Translations under genes and position numbers: made by a program
In this document: one piece after another, positions 32,877 through 41,144 of the stretch
Position numbering within the stretch: position 1 is the stretch's first letter
Layout: each line of letters opens with the position of its first letter
From: Bin87 sp965221295
Lineage (GTDB): Bacteria; Chloroflexota; Dehalococcoidia; Lucifugimonadales; UBA3495
Direction of reading: 5' to 3'
Length of the DNA: 64,000 bases
Assembly (NCBI GenBank): GCA_965221295.1
Contig: OZ244879.1
Location: 2,852,001 to 2,916,000, forward strand
Notes under the pieces: model-generated
What the model was told of the DNA's origin: nothing
Databases searched by the model: none
The model's input: the letters and a program-made list of their open reading frames with translations, nothing else

Positions 32877-33210
32877 GGGTTGCCTCCGATGCGTGGTGGT
32901 ATCGGCCCAAATCCAAGCCGATCGATCTGGGATGCCGGGCGCCAGCAACTGGAAATCCGGCAGATCCGTAGCCCAGCCCGGGTTGTCCTGCTCAGCGCAG
33001 CAGGTTGCCGGCCTTTCCGGCGACCGCGGCTTCGCCCCGCTCGCCGCTGGTTGGCGCCGTTTTCAGCGCTATCCCCTCAATTGATCTGTTCACCTTTGAT
33101 GATGCGATGCCCGCCTCGGCGTAGGAATCGGTCCGCGGTGAACAGGTTTCGCCGATGGCTACGGTGGTCATCCCACGCCGCCACGCTGCAGATTGACGGC
33201 AACGGTCGAA
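32877..33210. other. Intergenic region, possible decayed gene fragment
   Basis: This 334-base gap separates the hydrolase and LLM genes. On the minus strand about 33077-33190 reads DDHRSHRRNLFTADRFLRRG before a stop, which faintly recalls the end of PIN-like proteins, but there is no start or upstream part. Otherwise I see nothing. Confidence 0.3.
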
Positions 33211-33990
33211 CTACAGGAAGGCCAACGCCGTCCGCACGAATTCGTCGGGCCGTTCGATTTGCGGCGAGTGGCCGCAGTTGGGCATGACCGTCGTCTGAGA
33301 ACCTGGGATCGCCCGCTGGAAAAGGCCAGCGCACTCCACCGGCACGAGGTTGTCGTTCTGGCCCCAAACGATGTGGGTGGGAACGTTTACCCTGCTTAGC
33401 TTGGCGGGCAAGCGCGGGTTGTGCATGTACGGCCGCCAGGTGAGACGGATGGCCATTTCGCGGTCCCGTTCAGCTTGCTGAGCCTGTTCAGGCGTGGGAT
33501 CAGCGCCAAACATCTCGTCCCATTCGGGGACTTGGGCAGGGTCGTGATAGACGAGATCTCGAACCTGCGCCGGGCTGATGATGAAAATGTCCGTGATTTC
33601 ACCGTCGTTGGGCTTGATTCCGGCGGCTCCAACCAGCATGACCTTGCTGAAAGCGTGACCGGTCATGGTGAGCATCTCTGCGGCCAGCCAACCACCCATG
33701 GAGAACCCGATGGCGCGAACATCCTCCAATCCTTCCTGCTCTTGGTACCAGGTGTAGAAGCAGGCCAAGTCCTGCATGGTCTCCACCCAATCGGGTCGGT
33801 CGCTCTTGCCGTAACCGGGATGGGAGGGCAGATAGACGGTGAATTTCTCGGCCAGAGCTTGGGCGTAGCGGCGGGGCCCCGAGTTGCCGCCGGCGCCGTG
33901 CAGCACCAGCAGGGGGTCGCCGGATCCGCCCTTGTAAACCTGCATGTTGCCGCCGGCTACGTTGATGGTTTCCTCGGTGAAGTTTGGCAT
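33211..33990 (-). CDS. Alpha/beta hydrolase
   Basis: A 259-residue alpha/beta-hydrolase-fold protein. LLVLHGAGGNSG holds the oxyanion loop, GFSMGG at about 95-100 carries nucleophile Ser97, WGQNDNLVP the acid Asp and NCGHSPQIE the His. It is closest in style to meta-cleavage product hydrolases and esterases. It lies 49 bases before the end of one LLM gene and upstream of another, all on one strand. A role in hydrolysing the ester or ring product of the monooxygenases is a reasonable inference. Confidence 0.9.
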   Translation of the reverse strand: MPNFTEETINVAGGNMQVYKGGSGDPLLVLHGAGGNSGPRRYAQALAEKFTVYLPSHPGYGKSDRPDWVETMQDLACFYTWYQEQEGLEDVRAIGFSMGGWLAAEMLTMTGHAFSKVMLVGAAGIKPNDGEITDIFIISPAQVRDLVYHDPAQVPEWDEMFGADPTPEQAQQAERDREMAIRLTWRPYMHNPRLPAKLSRVNVPTHIVWGQNDNLVPVECAGLFQRAIPGSQTTVMPNCGHSPQIERPDEFVRTALAFL

Positions 33991-34039
33991 TGGGTCGGTT
34001 GCTCCTTGATCGAACGGATTATTCGGGTACGGACGGAAG

Positions 34040-35275
34040 TCAAACTGGGGTGAGACCAGGCATGACGCCGTCCTTCTGGAAAGGGTCGGTGAGTTCCAAT
34101 TCTTCTCCGATTTCGCGGAGGGCGGGCAGAACTTCCTGGCCCATGAGTTCCAGACAGCGCATGGTGTCCTCATGGCTGATGGAGCCATCGTTCGTCCACA
34201 CGGCCAGGATTCCCGGTCGCATGAAGCTGAGTACCTCGCGCAGCTGGCTGATCACAGTGTCGGGACTGCCGATGATCCAGCGACGCGAGTTTAGGATTTC
34301 ATCGTACTGCGCTCCGTCCAGACCGCCTACCCGGAAGGGGTCGCTGCGGATTTGTTCGCGCAGTCGCAGGAATCGAGGGTCGTCGCTGCGGCTCCCGTAA
34401 CCCACGGGCGAGGCGTAGTCGCGGGGCAGAGGGATGCGACCCACGCCGATGTTGCCCACCATGTAACCCTTGCCCACGTCGTAGGCCTTTTCGTCGGTGT
34501 CCTGCACGTGGATTCGCACCAGGTAGCCGAAGTTCTCAGGGCCCGGCTCGTACCCGTGTTCACGGGCCGTTTCGGCGTAAATGGCCTTCATGTCCTGGGT
34601 GCCCTGGGGATCAGTTTCCAGGAATATGTAGGGGTAGTTGCGCTCGGCGCACCAAATCAGGGTTTCGGGACTGCCGGTGCCGGGAATCCAGATGGGCGGA
34701 TGTGGCTTCTGCAACGGCGTTTGGAAGGGATTCACCACCCGAAAGTGGTAGTGCTTGCCCTCCCAGCGGAACGGCCCCGGCGTGGTCCAGGTCTTGACCA
34801 CGAGATCGTGGGCTTCTTCGAAGCGCTCCCGGTTATGCAGTGGGTTGGTGTTGGTGGCCAGGCTCTCGACGCCGGTTCCCCGAACGAAACCGGACACCAA
34901 GCGGCCGCCTGAGATCATATCGATTTCGGCCAATTCCTCTGCCAGCCGCAGCGGGTTGTCGAAAATAGGCAGGGGGTTGCCCAGCAATACGATCTTCGGT
35001 TTCTTGGTAACCCGAGCCAGGATCGCGGCTTCCAGGTTCATGGTGGCGCCTAGGCAGGTCGGAGTATTGTGATGCTCGTTGAGCATCAGGCCATCGAACC
35101 CCACCTCCTCCGAGTATTCGTACTCGTCGAGGTACATGTTGTACAGGTAGTGGCCTTCCGCCGGGTCGAAGTTGGAGTTGGAGAAGGTGAGGCGCACCGC
35201 CTCATTGGGCGAGTTGCGCACGTCATCCTCGGTGTAGTTCACGTAGGCCCGTTCGGTAAAACGCATCAAAAACAT
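34040..35275 (-). CDS. LLM-class flavin-dependent monooxygenase
   Basis: A 411-residue luciferase-like monooxygenase. EEVGFDGLMLNEHHNTPTC, SGGRLVSGFVRGTGVES, KTWTTPGPFRWEGKHYHF and PPIWIPGTGSPET match its paralogue at 31749-32876. It carries an internal insert near residues 290-330 compared with that paralogue. AGGAGG is seven bases before the ATG. It is first in a minus-strand LLM, hydrolase, LLM series. Confidence 0.92.
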   Translation of the reverse strand: MFLMRFTERAYVNYTEDDVRNSPNEAVRLTFSNSNFDPAEGHYLYNMYLDEYEYSEEVGFDGLMLNEHHNTPTCLGATMNLEAAILARVTKKPKIVLLGNPLPIFDNPLRLAEELAEIDMISGGRLVSGFVRGTGVESLATNTNPLHNRERFEEAHDLVVKTWTTPGPFRWEGKHYHFRVVNPFQTPLQKPHPPIWIPGTGSPETLIWCAERNYPYIFLETDPQGTQDMKAIYAETAREHGYEPGPENFGYLVRIHVQDTDEKAYDVGKGYMVGNIGVGRIPLPRDYASPVGYGSRSDDPRFLRLREQIRSDPFRVGGLDGAQYDEILNSRRWIIGSPDTVISQLREVLSFMRPGILAVWTNDGSISHEDTMRCLELMGQEVLPALREIGEELELTDPFQKDGVMPGLTPV

Positions 35276-35360
35276 GGGTTGGCCTCCTCATGTGGATTGG
35301 CCCAGACCGGGCAACAGACAAGTTGGCGCCATCGCCGGCAGGAGCGACTCGGCTAGGCAA

Positions 35361-36251
35361 TCAGATGTCGTCGGCAAAGTAGTTTTCGTCCAGCTTCTTG
35401 ATTTCGTAGGTATACTCGGTGACCACGCCAACACCATGGCGAATCATCAATTGGGCGAGTTCTTGCCCGTCGATGAGGCGAATGGTCTTGCTGCCTGAGG
35501 AAATCGTCTGAGCCGTCTGACGAGCCGTTTGGCTGAAAGTCGAAGCGGTGATGAAAACGCCCTTGGAGGCTCCCTGCGCATCAAGGCTACCGGAGAAATT
35601 GCGTATCTCAGGCTCGCCAACCTGATTCGACCAACGTTTTGCTTGGAGGTACACCTTCTCCAACCCCAGCGCATCTTGGTTGATTATTCCGTGGATTCCA
35701 CCGTCGCCGCTGCGCCCTACCGCTTCGCCTTGTCCGTAACCCATGGCGACCAGTAAATCAACCACCAGCTGCTCAAAACGACTTGCCGAAATCCTTACCA
35801 CGCTTTCAGCGATGTCCTCACGAAGCTTGCGATGCAACAGAGCGTGACTTCGTTCCAAATGCTGCTCGGGCGTAATTTCCTGACTACTCCCGGTGGTAGG
35901 ATTCGCGCGTACGTAGTCTTCTTCAAGTTGAGCTAAATCAGTCAGTCGTCGCAAAGTGATGACTCCGGTTGTGGATTGAAGGAATTCCCAACCAAGAAGC
36001 GTGATGCTGTGTTTTCCCCTAGAAGGGGACTCGGCCAGCCCGGCCCGCTTCAACCAAAACAGCGCCCAACCAATATTGGCTCGGAGCCTCGTTACACGGC
36101 CTGAAGGGTTCATCTCGCGCTGATCGGATTCAGTTAATGAAAAACTTCTCACTAACGGTTCTATGATCTGCTCGATTGAAACCTGATCGCCATGCTCAGC
36201 CAAAATTTCCAGAATCGGGCGGTGTAGATCTGTTTGCGTCGGAACTGCCAT
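35361..36251 (-). CDS. Mrr-type restriction endonuclease
   Basis: A 296-residue Mrr protein. The N-terminal winged-helix part (about 1-95) is followed by the PD-(D/E)XK domain: FEQLVVDLLVAMGYG, GRSGDGGIHGII (catalytic Asp) and VYLQAKRW (Gln-x-Lys). Mrr enzymes cut modified DNA. The start portion is AT-rich (bases 36121-36180 hold 22 G+C of 60), suggesting transfer. GAGAGG precedes the ATG at 36251; an earlier in-frame start exists. Upstream is a second nuclease-like gene (Uma2), but a 72-base gap separates them. Confidence 0.9.
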   Translation of the reverse strand: MAVPTQTDLHRPILEILAEHGDQVSIEQIIEPLVRSFSLTESDQREMNPSGRVTRLRANIGWALFWLKRAGLAESPSRGKHSITLLGWEFLQSTTGVITLRRLTDLAQLEEDYVRANPTTGSSQEITPEQHLERSHALLHRKLREDIAESVVRISASRFEQLVVDLLVAMGYGQGEAVGRSGDGGIHGIINQDALGLEKVYLQAKRWSNQVGEPEIRNFSGSLDAQGASKGVFITASTFSQTARQTAQTISSGSKTIRLIDGQELAQLMIRHGVGVVTEYTYEIKKLDENYFADDI

Positions 36252-36323
36252 TTCCCAGCCTCTCACCGTTCACAGTAAATCACAGGACGTTGATATTGGG
36301 CAGAGCGGCCGCAGTTTAGTTGG

Positions 36324-37112
36324 CTACTCCGATTGCCGCCGTTCCCGCAATTGCGCTTCCAATTGGCGGTTTCGTTCTTGTTCGCGCCGCAGGGCCGCTT
36401 GGGCCGCGTCCCGTTCCTCTACTGCGGCGTCTCTTTGTTCCTCCGCCGCTATCCTGGCCAACCTTTGGCCTCGCCGGTCGGTTAGCGTTTCGCCCGATTC
36501 GGGGATTTGCAACTCCAACCTGCAGTCCCGCCAACGCAGATTCAGCCCCAGTAAGCGGCTGTGGGCCGATACCGTTCCCTCCGAGTCGGTATAAGTGTGC
36601 ACTGGCCGGAACGTCCCATCCTCCAGATAATCACCAGCCAAGGCCGCGCCGTACAACTGCCCGCCGGTGCGGTCAAACCGCCAGTACTCCCGCACCCCCA
36701 ATCGCTCGTACAAATCCCGTTTTCGGCCGGTGTCGTTTCCGGCCGTGGTTTCTGAAGCGATCTCCAGCACGAAGTCCGGCGGTTTGCCGACTTCCCATAT
36801 CACGTAACCGTTGCGATTCAAAATCGCATCGGCATCCACGTCAAACGCGACGTACACGTCTGGCTGAACGCGACGGTTGCGGTTGGTCGGATCGTAGTAG
36901 ATGATGGAATTGGTGTCGACGAATACGTCCGTCCGGTCTCCCACCGCCAAGTCGTACAGAATCGCCAGCGCGTAGTGGATGTCGGGGTTTTGTTGCATCA
37001 AATCGTCAGGCGGCGTCGCATCCGGCAGCGGCGGCGCCGACGGACCGAAAAAGGGATCCAAATTGGCGATGTTCGCGCCCGTGGATGGCGCATAGGGCAA
37101 CTTCGTGGTCAT
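36324..37112 (-). CDS. Uma2-family (DUF820) endonuclease-like protein
   Basis: A 262-residue protein with a PD-(D/E)XK-like Uma2 core: VQPDVYVAFD (Asp), PPDFVLEIASETT (Glu) and RKRDLYERLGVREYWRFD. The C-terminus (about 215-262) is a charged coiled coil rich in Arg, Glu, Gln and Ala. Uma2 proteins are abundant in cyanobacteria and Chloroflexota and their function is unclear. The ATG overlaps the stop of the LLM gene by four bases (ATGA), so the two are translationally coupled, which is an unexpected pairing. Confidence 0.88.
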   Translation of the reverse strand: MTTKLPYAPSTGANIANLDPFFGPSAPPLPDATPPDDLMQQNPDIHYALAILYDLAVGDRTDVFVDTNSIIYYDPTNRNRRVQPDVYVAFDVDADAILNRNGYVIWEVGKPPDFVLEIASETTAGNDTGRKRDLYERLGVREYWRFDRTGGQLYGAALAGDYLEDGTFRPVHTYTDSEGTVSAHSRLLGLNLRWRDCRLELQIPESGETLTDRRGQRLARIAAEEQRDAAVEERDAAQAALRREQERNRQLEAQLRERRQSE

Positions 37113-38293
37113 GGCACGCCTCCGGGTCCAGCCTGAGCATTTTTGAAGTGCGGGATCACCTCCGCGGCAAACCTACCCATCTGCTCTTTGAATTGAGCGG
37201 TGGTGGCGCCCATTGGAAAGGCGATCATGACCTGCTCCAAGCCCGGATAATTGTACTGCAACTCCTCCAGGTAGGCGATGGTGTCCTCCGGACTGCCGGC
37301 GAACCAGGCCCGGTTATCGATCACGTCCTGGAAGTCGCTGCCGGCGGCGATGTGACGGGCCACTCCGCCGGGCCCCGTGGCGGAAATCTGCTGGTCGCTG
37401 TACCGCAGCATCCCCAGCGGCGCGGCGAACTTGACGTGTTCCTCGAACAGCGGCTCCAGTTGGCGGCGGGCCGCCGCCGTGGTGTCATCCACCATCGCCC
37501 ACAGGCCGACGCATAGGCCCTCGCCCAACGCCAGGTCCCGACCCGCTCTTCGGTTGGCTTCCTGGTAGCGTCGCGCCCATTCTGCGACGTATTGTTCTCC
37601 CGTACCAAGGATTACTCCCTTGATACCCCATTTGGCCATGAAGTCCAGAGCCCGGTCGGATGCGCTGACGATGGGCTGCCACACCTGCACCGGCTGGCTC
37701 TTCGGCCGCGGCACCAGCGTTACTTCCTTGAGGTCGTAGCCCCGGTACGGGATATCCGGCGGTATGGTGTAATGCTTGCCGTGGTGGGAAAAGGCGTCGC
37801 TGTTGAACGCCTTCATCAAGATCTCGAACTGCTCTTCGAAGAGCTCCCGGTTGGCGTCGCTATCCATCATGGGGGCCCCGAAGGACTCCACCTCCCGGGT
37901 GTGATAGCCGCGGCCCACTCCAAAGACGACCCGCCCTCCGGTGAGGATATCCACCATGGCAAAGTCTTCAGCGAGCCGTATGGGGTGCCACATGGGCAGA
38001 ATGTTGAACCCGCAGCCGAACTTGATGCGCTGGGTGTGTTGGGCCAGATATTGGCTCATGATCAGCAGGTTGGGGATGCACTCGTAGCCCTCTCGCTGGA
38101 AATGATGCTCGGCCATCCAGAGTATGTCGAACCCGAGGTCGTCGAGGAAAACCGCGGCTTCCCTGGCGATGTCCAACGCCATAGCGAGCCGGTCGTTGTC
38201 GTACCAGCGGTCGTTGGCCGGGGCGCCATCGAATCCGATACCGTCGCCCTCCAGGACGTGCCCGGCGTAGAGAACGGAAAAGTCTTTGATCAT
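37109..38293 (-). CDS. LLM-class flavin-dependent oxidoreductase
   Basis: A 394-residue luciferase-like protein of a different subgroup from the two nearby. DILWMAEHHFQREGYECIP, MVDILTGGRVVFGVGRGYH and VQVWQPIVSASDRALDFMAK are typical of FMN-dependent LLM oxidoreductases. GGAGG precedes the ATG by six bases. It ends in a four-base overlap with the Uma2 gene. Substrate unknown. Confidence 0.9.
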   Translation of the reverse strand: MIKDFSVLYAGHVLEGDGIGFDGAPANDRWYDNDRLAMALDIAREAAVFLDDLGFDILWMAEHHFQREGYECIPNLLIMSQYLAQHTQRIKFGCGFNILPMWHPIRLAEDFAMVDILTGGRVVFGVGRGYHTREVESFGAPMMDSDANRELFEEQFEILMKAFNSDAFSHHGKHYTIPPDIPYRGYDLKEVTLVPRPKSQPVQVWQPIVSASDRALDFMAKWGIKGVILGTGEQYVAEWARRYQEANRRAGRDLALGEGLCVGLWAMVDDTTAAARRQLEPLFEEHVKFAAPLGMLRYSDQQISATGPGGVARHIAAGSDFQDVIDNRAWFAGSPEDTIAYLEELQYNYPGLEQVMIAFPMGATTAQFKEQMGRFAAEVIPHFKNAQAGPGGVP

Positions 38294-38312
38294 GGGCTGC
38301 CTCCGTTCGCGA

Positions 38313-38350
38313 TTTGACCCCGGGACCCTATTTTTGACCCTGGGACCCTA
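38313..38350. repeat. 20-bp-period tandem repeat
   Basis: TTTGACCC(C/T)GGGACCCTA occurs at 38313-38330 and 38333-38350, in the divergent spacer between an LLM gene and serA. Confidence 0.9.
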
Positions 38351-38383
38351 TTGGGGACGGCCGCCACCGGCGGTTAGCTGTCG

Positions 38384-38412
38384 TTGGGCCATCGCGAAAT
38401 CGGCGTTATGCT
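38384..38412 (+). promoter_or_regulatory. Sigma-70-type promoter for serA
   Basis: TTGGGC (38384-38389) and TATGCT (38407-38412) have 17-base spacing, leaving a leader of about 115 bases before serA. Confidence 0.4.
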
Positions 38413-38532
38413 ACCATTGCATAAAACCAATGTCATTCGTCCCGTACGCCAGCGGTGAGCCGTTGCGCCTTGACGCGCGTTCCAACGACGCCCGGCCGAT
38501 CGGGTTGAGGGTGGAGGAGGCTGAAACAATCT

Positions 38533-40109
38533 ATGCCCAGAGTACTGATTACCGACAATGTGGCGACAGAGGGAATCGACCTGCTGAAGCAACGGGTTGA
38601 CGTTGATGTCAAACGCGGCCTGTCGCCCGACGAACTGATCGCCGCCATTCCCGATTACGACGCATTGGTGGTGCGCAGCGAAACCAGGGTGACGGAGCGT
38701 GTAATAGCCGCCGGAAAGAACCTGCAAGTCGTAGCGCGGGCCGGCATTGGCGTGGACAACATAGACTTGGAAGCGGCCACGCGGGCCGGCATCGCTGTGG
38801 TCAACGCCCCCATTGGGAACACGGTGGCCGCCGCCGAGCACACCGTCGCTTTGATGCTCGCTCTGGCGCGCAACGTCCCACAAGCCTACGCGTCGATGAA
38901 AGACGGTCAGTGGCAACGTTCGGCGTTCATGGGAATCGAGGTGCGCAACAAGACGCTGGGAATCATCGGCTTGGGCCGCGTGGGTTCCGAGGTAGCCCGG
39001 AGAGCGGCCAGCTTCGGTATGCGGCTGGTGGCGTTCGACCCGTTCGTTGCCCCGGATTTCGCCTCCCGCCTGGGCGTAACCGTGATGTCCTTGGAGGAAC
39101 TGCTGGCGCAAGCCGACTTCATCACACTGCACACCCCTTTGACGGCATCTACCGGCAACTTGATCTCCGGGCCCCAGTTGGCCATGATGAAGCCGGGCGC
39201 TCGCCTGATCAACGTGGCCCGAGGCGAATTGGTGGACGAGGCCGCATTGCTCCAGGCGTTGGAGGGCGGCCACTTGGCCGGCGCCGCCCTGGATGTCTTT
39301 ACCAACGAACCACCCGGCGACCTGCCGTTGCTGAAGCATCCGGCGCTGGTGGCCACACCTCACCTGGGCGCTTCAACTCAGGAGGCCCAACGGGAGGTCG
39401 CCATCGAAGCCGCCGAGCAGGCGCTCGCCGTGCTGGATGGCATGCCCGCCCGCAACACGGTGAACGCCCCCTTCGTGCCTCCCGAAGTCCACACGATTCT
39501 CGCGCCATACGTACCCGTCGCGTCCATGGTCGGACGGCTCCTGACCAGTATGGCCCGCGGGCAGTTCATCGGAATCACCCTGCGTTACCAGGGAGACATC
39601 GCCGAGCACAACACCGCCATCCTGAAAGCGGCGGCGCTGGTGGGCCTGCTGGGGCAGGTGAGCGGCGAGGCAGTCAATATGATCAACGCCCCCGTTCTGG
39701 CGCAGCAGCGCGGCCTGCAAATCACCGAGCAAACCTCCCCCGACAGCAGGGAGTACTCCAGCTTGATCACTGCAACGCTTCACACCACCGGCGACGACAT
39801 GGTAATCGCTGGAACCTCCCTGCGCGACGAGCCCCACCTGGTGAGGGTCAACGACTACTGGATGGACGTGGCTTCCACGGCGCCGTATCTCATGTTCGTG
39901 ACAACCAGGACCAACCGGGCGTGGTTGGCGCAGTGGGCGCCGTGGCCGGGCAGCACAACATCAACATCAGCTTCATGGAGGTGGGACGCATCGAGCCGCG
40001 CGGGCAGGCCATGATGGTGCTTGGGCTGGACGACCCGGTTTCCGATCAGGCCCTTGCCGCCATACGGGCCCTGTCCCAGGTGAACGACGCGCGCGTAGTG
40101 CAGCTGTAG
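38533..40109 (+). CDS. serA: D-3-phosphoglycerate dehydrogenase, frameshifted in the ACT domain
   Basis: This gene encodes the long form of SerA, first enzyme of serine synthesis from 3-phosphoglycerate. The dinucleotide motif GLGRVGS is at 146-152; catalytic Arg230 (NVARGELVDE), Glu259 (FTNEPP) and His277 (TPHLGAS) are present. The intervening and ACT domains follow. The frame opened at 38533 stops at 40014, and the ACT domain (GVVGAVGAVAGQHNINIS and onward) continues in another frame to 40109. One missing G after 39900 (CGTG-ACAAC, expected CGTGGACAAC) restores the protein. Catalysis should survive, but serine feedback regulation would be lost if the shift is real. Confidence 0.9.
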
Positions 40110-40209
40110 AAGTGGCGCTGCCGCTAAACCCGCCGGAATCGTATAGCGTCGCGGACTCGGACGCCGTAACCGCTCTGAGCAGACCCGCGACGCGCCACCA
40201 TGATCGCTC

Positions 40210-40635
40210 ATGTCTACCGCAAGGATAAATCTGGCTTCCCTGGAAAACGCCAACGCTAGGTTTGAAAGATTCATAGCGCGCTACGAGGCCGTAGGGCCGG
40301 ACGAGCCGGACTATGACCTGTTCTTGGCTGCCGTCGCAAAGGGCTACGAGTTTACCTACGGACAGGCCGTAAACGTCATCCGGCGGTACGTCGGCGCCTA
40401 CGCCCTGTCGCCAGGCGCCGCCGGACAAATGTCTCTGCCTGACATCATGCGCGTCGCCGCCCGAGATGGAATCATCGCCAGCCCTGAAGAATGGTTCGAT
40501 TTCAGGGACCGACGGAACGAAACGGCCCACGAATATTTTGACCAAGCAGCCATCGAGCGCATGGTGGCCGCGGCTCCACAACTACGTGAGGCGGTGTCGC
40601 GACTGACGACGGCGTTGAGGGACAGGGCGATATGA
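40210..40635 (+). CDS. HEPN-like nucleotidyltransferase substrate-binding protein (HI0074 family)
   Basis: A 141-residue all-helical protein of the nucleotidyltransferase substrate-binding/HEPN group. RNETAH (Arg102 to His107) is the Rx4H RNase motif of HEPN toxins. LEWFDF-like and RVAARDGII elements match the HI0074 family. Its stop overlaps the ATG of the downstream MNT gene (ATGA). Together they form a HEPN-MNT toxin-antitoxin pair in which the MNT protein usually neutralises HEPN by modification. Confidence 0.87.
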   Translation: MSTARINLASLENANARFERFIARYEAVGPDEPDYDLFLAAVAKGYEFTYGQAVNVIRRYVGAYALSPGAAGQMSLPDIMRVAARDGIIASPEEWFDFRDRRNETAHEYFDQAAIERMVAAAPQLREAVSRLTTALRDRAI

Positions 40636-40961
40636 CAACCACACCATATAATTTGGCAGTCGCACCGGAACACCTGGCGGTGGTGACCGATATTTTGCGT
40701 CGGCGCCTGCCCCACTACGAAGTTTGGGCCTACGGGTCGCGCGTTACCGGCGATTCGTGGCAATATTCCGACCTGGATCTGGTAGTCGTTGGGGAAAGCG
40801 AACTGGATAGCGTCACGATGTGGAACGTCCGCGATGACTTTTCAGAGTCCCGTCTGCCCTTTCTGGTGGATTTGAAAGACTGGAATCGTATCCCTCAACA
40901 TTGGCGCGACGAAATTCTGCGCTGCTATGCGGTCATCCACACGCCAGAAGCTATCCCATGA
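40632..40961 (+). CDS. MNT-domain nucleotidyltransferase (antitoxin)
   Basis: A 109-residue minimal nucleotidyltransferase. The WAYGSRVTGDSWQYSDLDL stretch carries the GS(x)10DxD motif with Asp47 and Asp49, and VDLKDW gives the third acidic residue. It overlaps the HEPN gene by four bases. In characterised pairs the MNT protein adenylylates the HEPN toxin; here that is inference from order and motifs. Confidence 0.9.
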   Translation: MTTTPYNLAVAPEHLAVVTDILRRRLPHYEVWAYGSRVTGDSWQYSDLDLVVVGESELDSVTMWNVRDDFSESRLPFLVDLKDWNRIPQHWRDEILRCYAVIHTPEAIP

Positions 40962-41144
40962 TCTCTGCGAGCTGGGAAGTCGGCGAGTCCATTGCAGCCA
41001 GCGGCGTCGGCTATGCTTTCTGGACCGTCGCCAGTATAATCCCAAGCGGCGCGGAAGATCGACGCCACCGAGTTACAACGTTCAAATTCAGACGCCAGGG
41101 TATCCGCGTCTAATGTTAAGCGGCAGAAGAGAGGAGATTGAATC

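Noticed and set aside
33077..33190. Possible decayed PIN-domain toxin fragment
   Set aside because: Only about 30 codons show a weak resemblance, with no start, no N-terminal part and no antitoxin gene; similarity may be chance.
41035..41040. TATAAT before the PanE-like gene
   Set aside because: The -10 hexamer is perfect, but there is neither an upstream TG nor a recognisable -35, and it lies over 100 bases from the start, so it is not annotated as a promoter.
40901..41113. 70-codon frame between the MNT gene and the PanE-like gene
   Set aside because: It starts inside the MNT gene in another frame, has no ribosome site and no recognisable domain.
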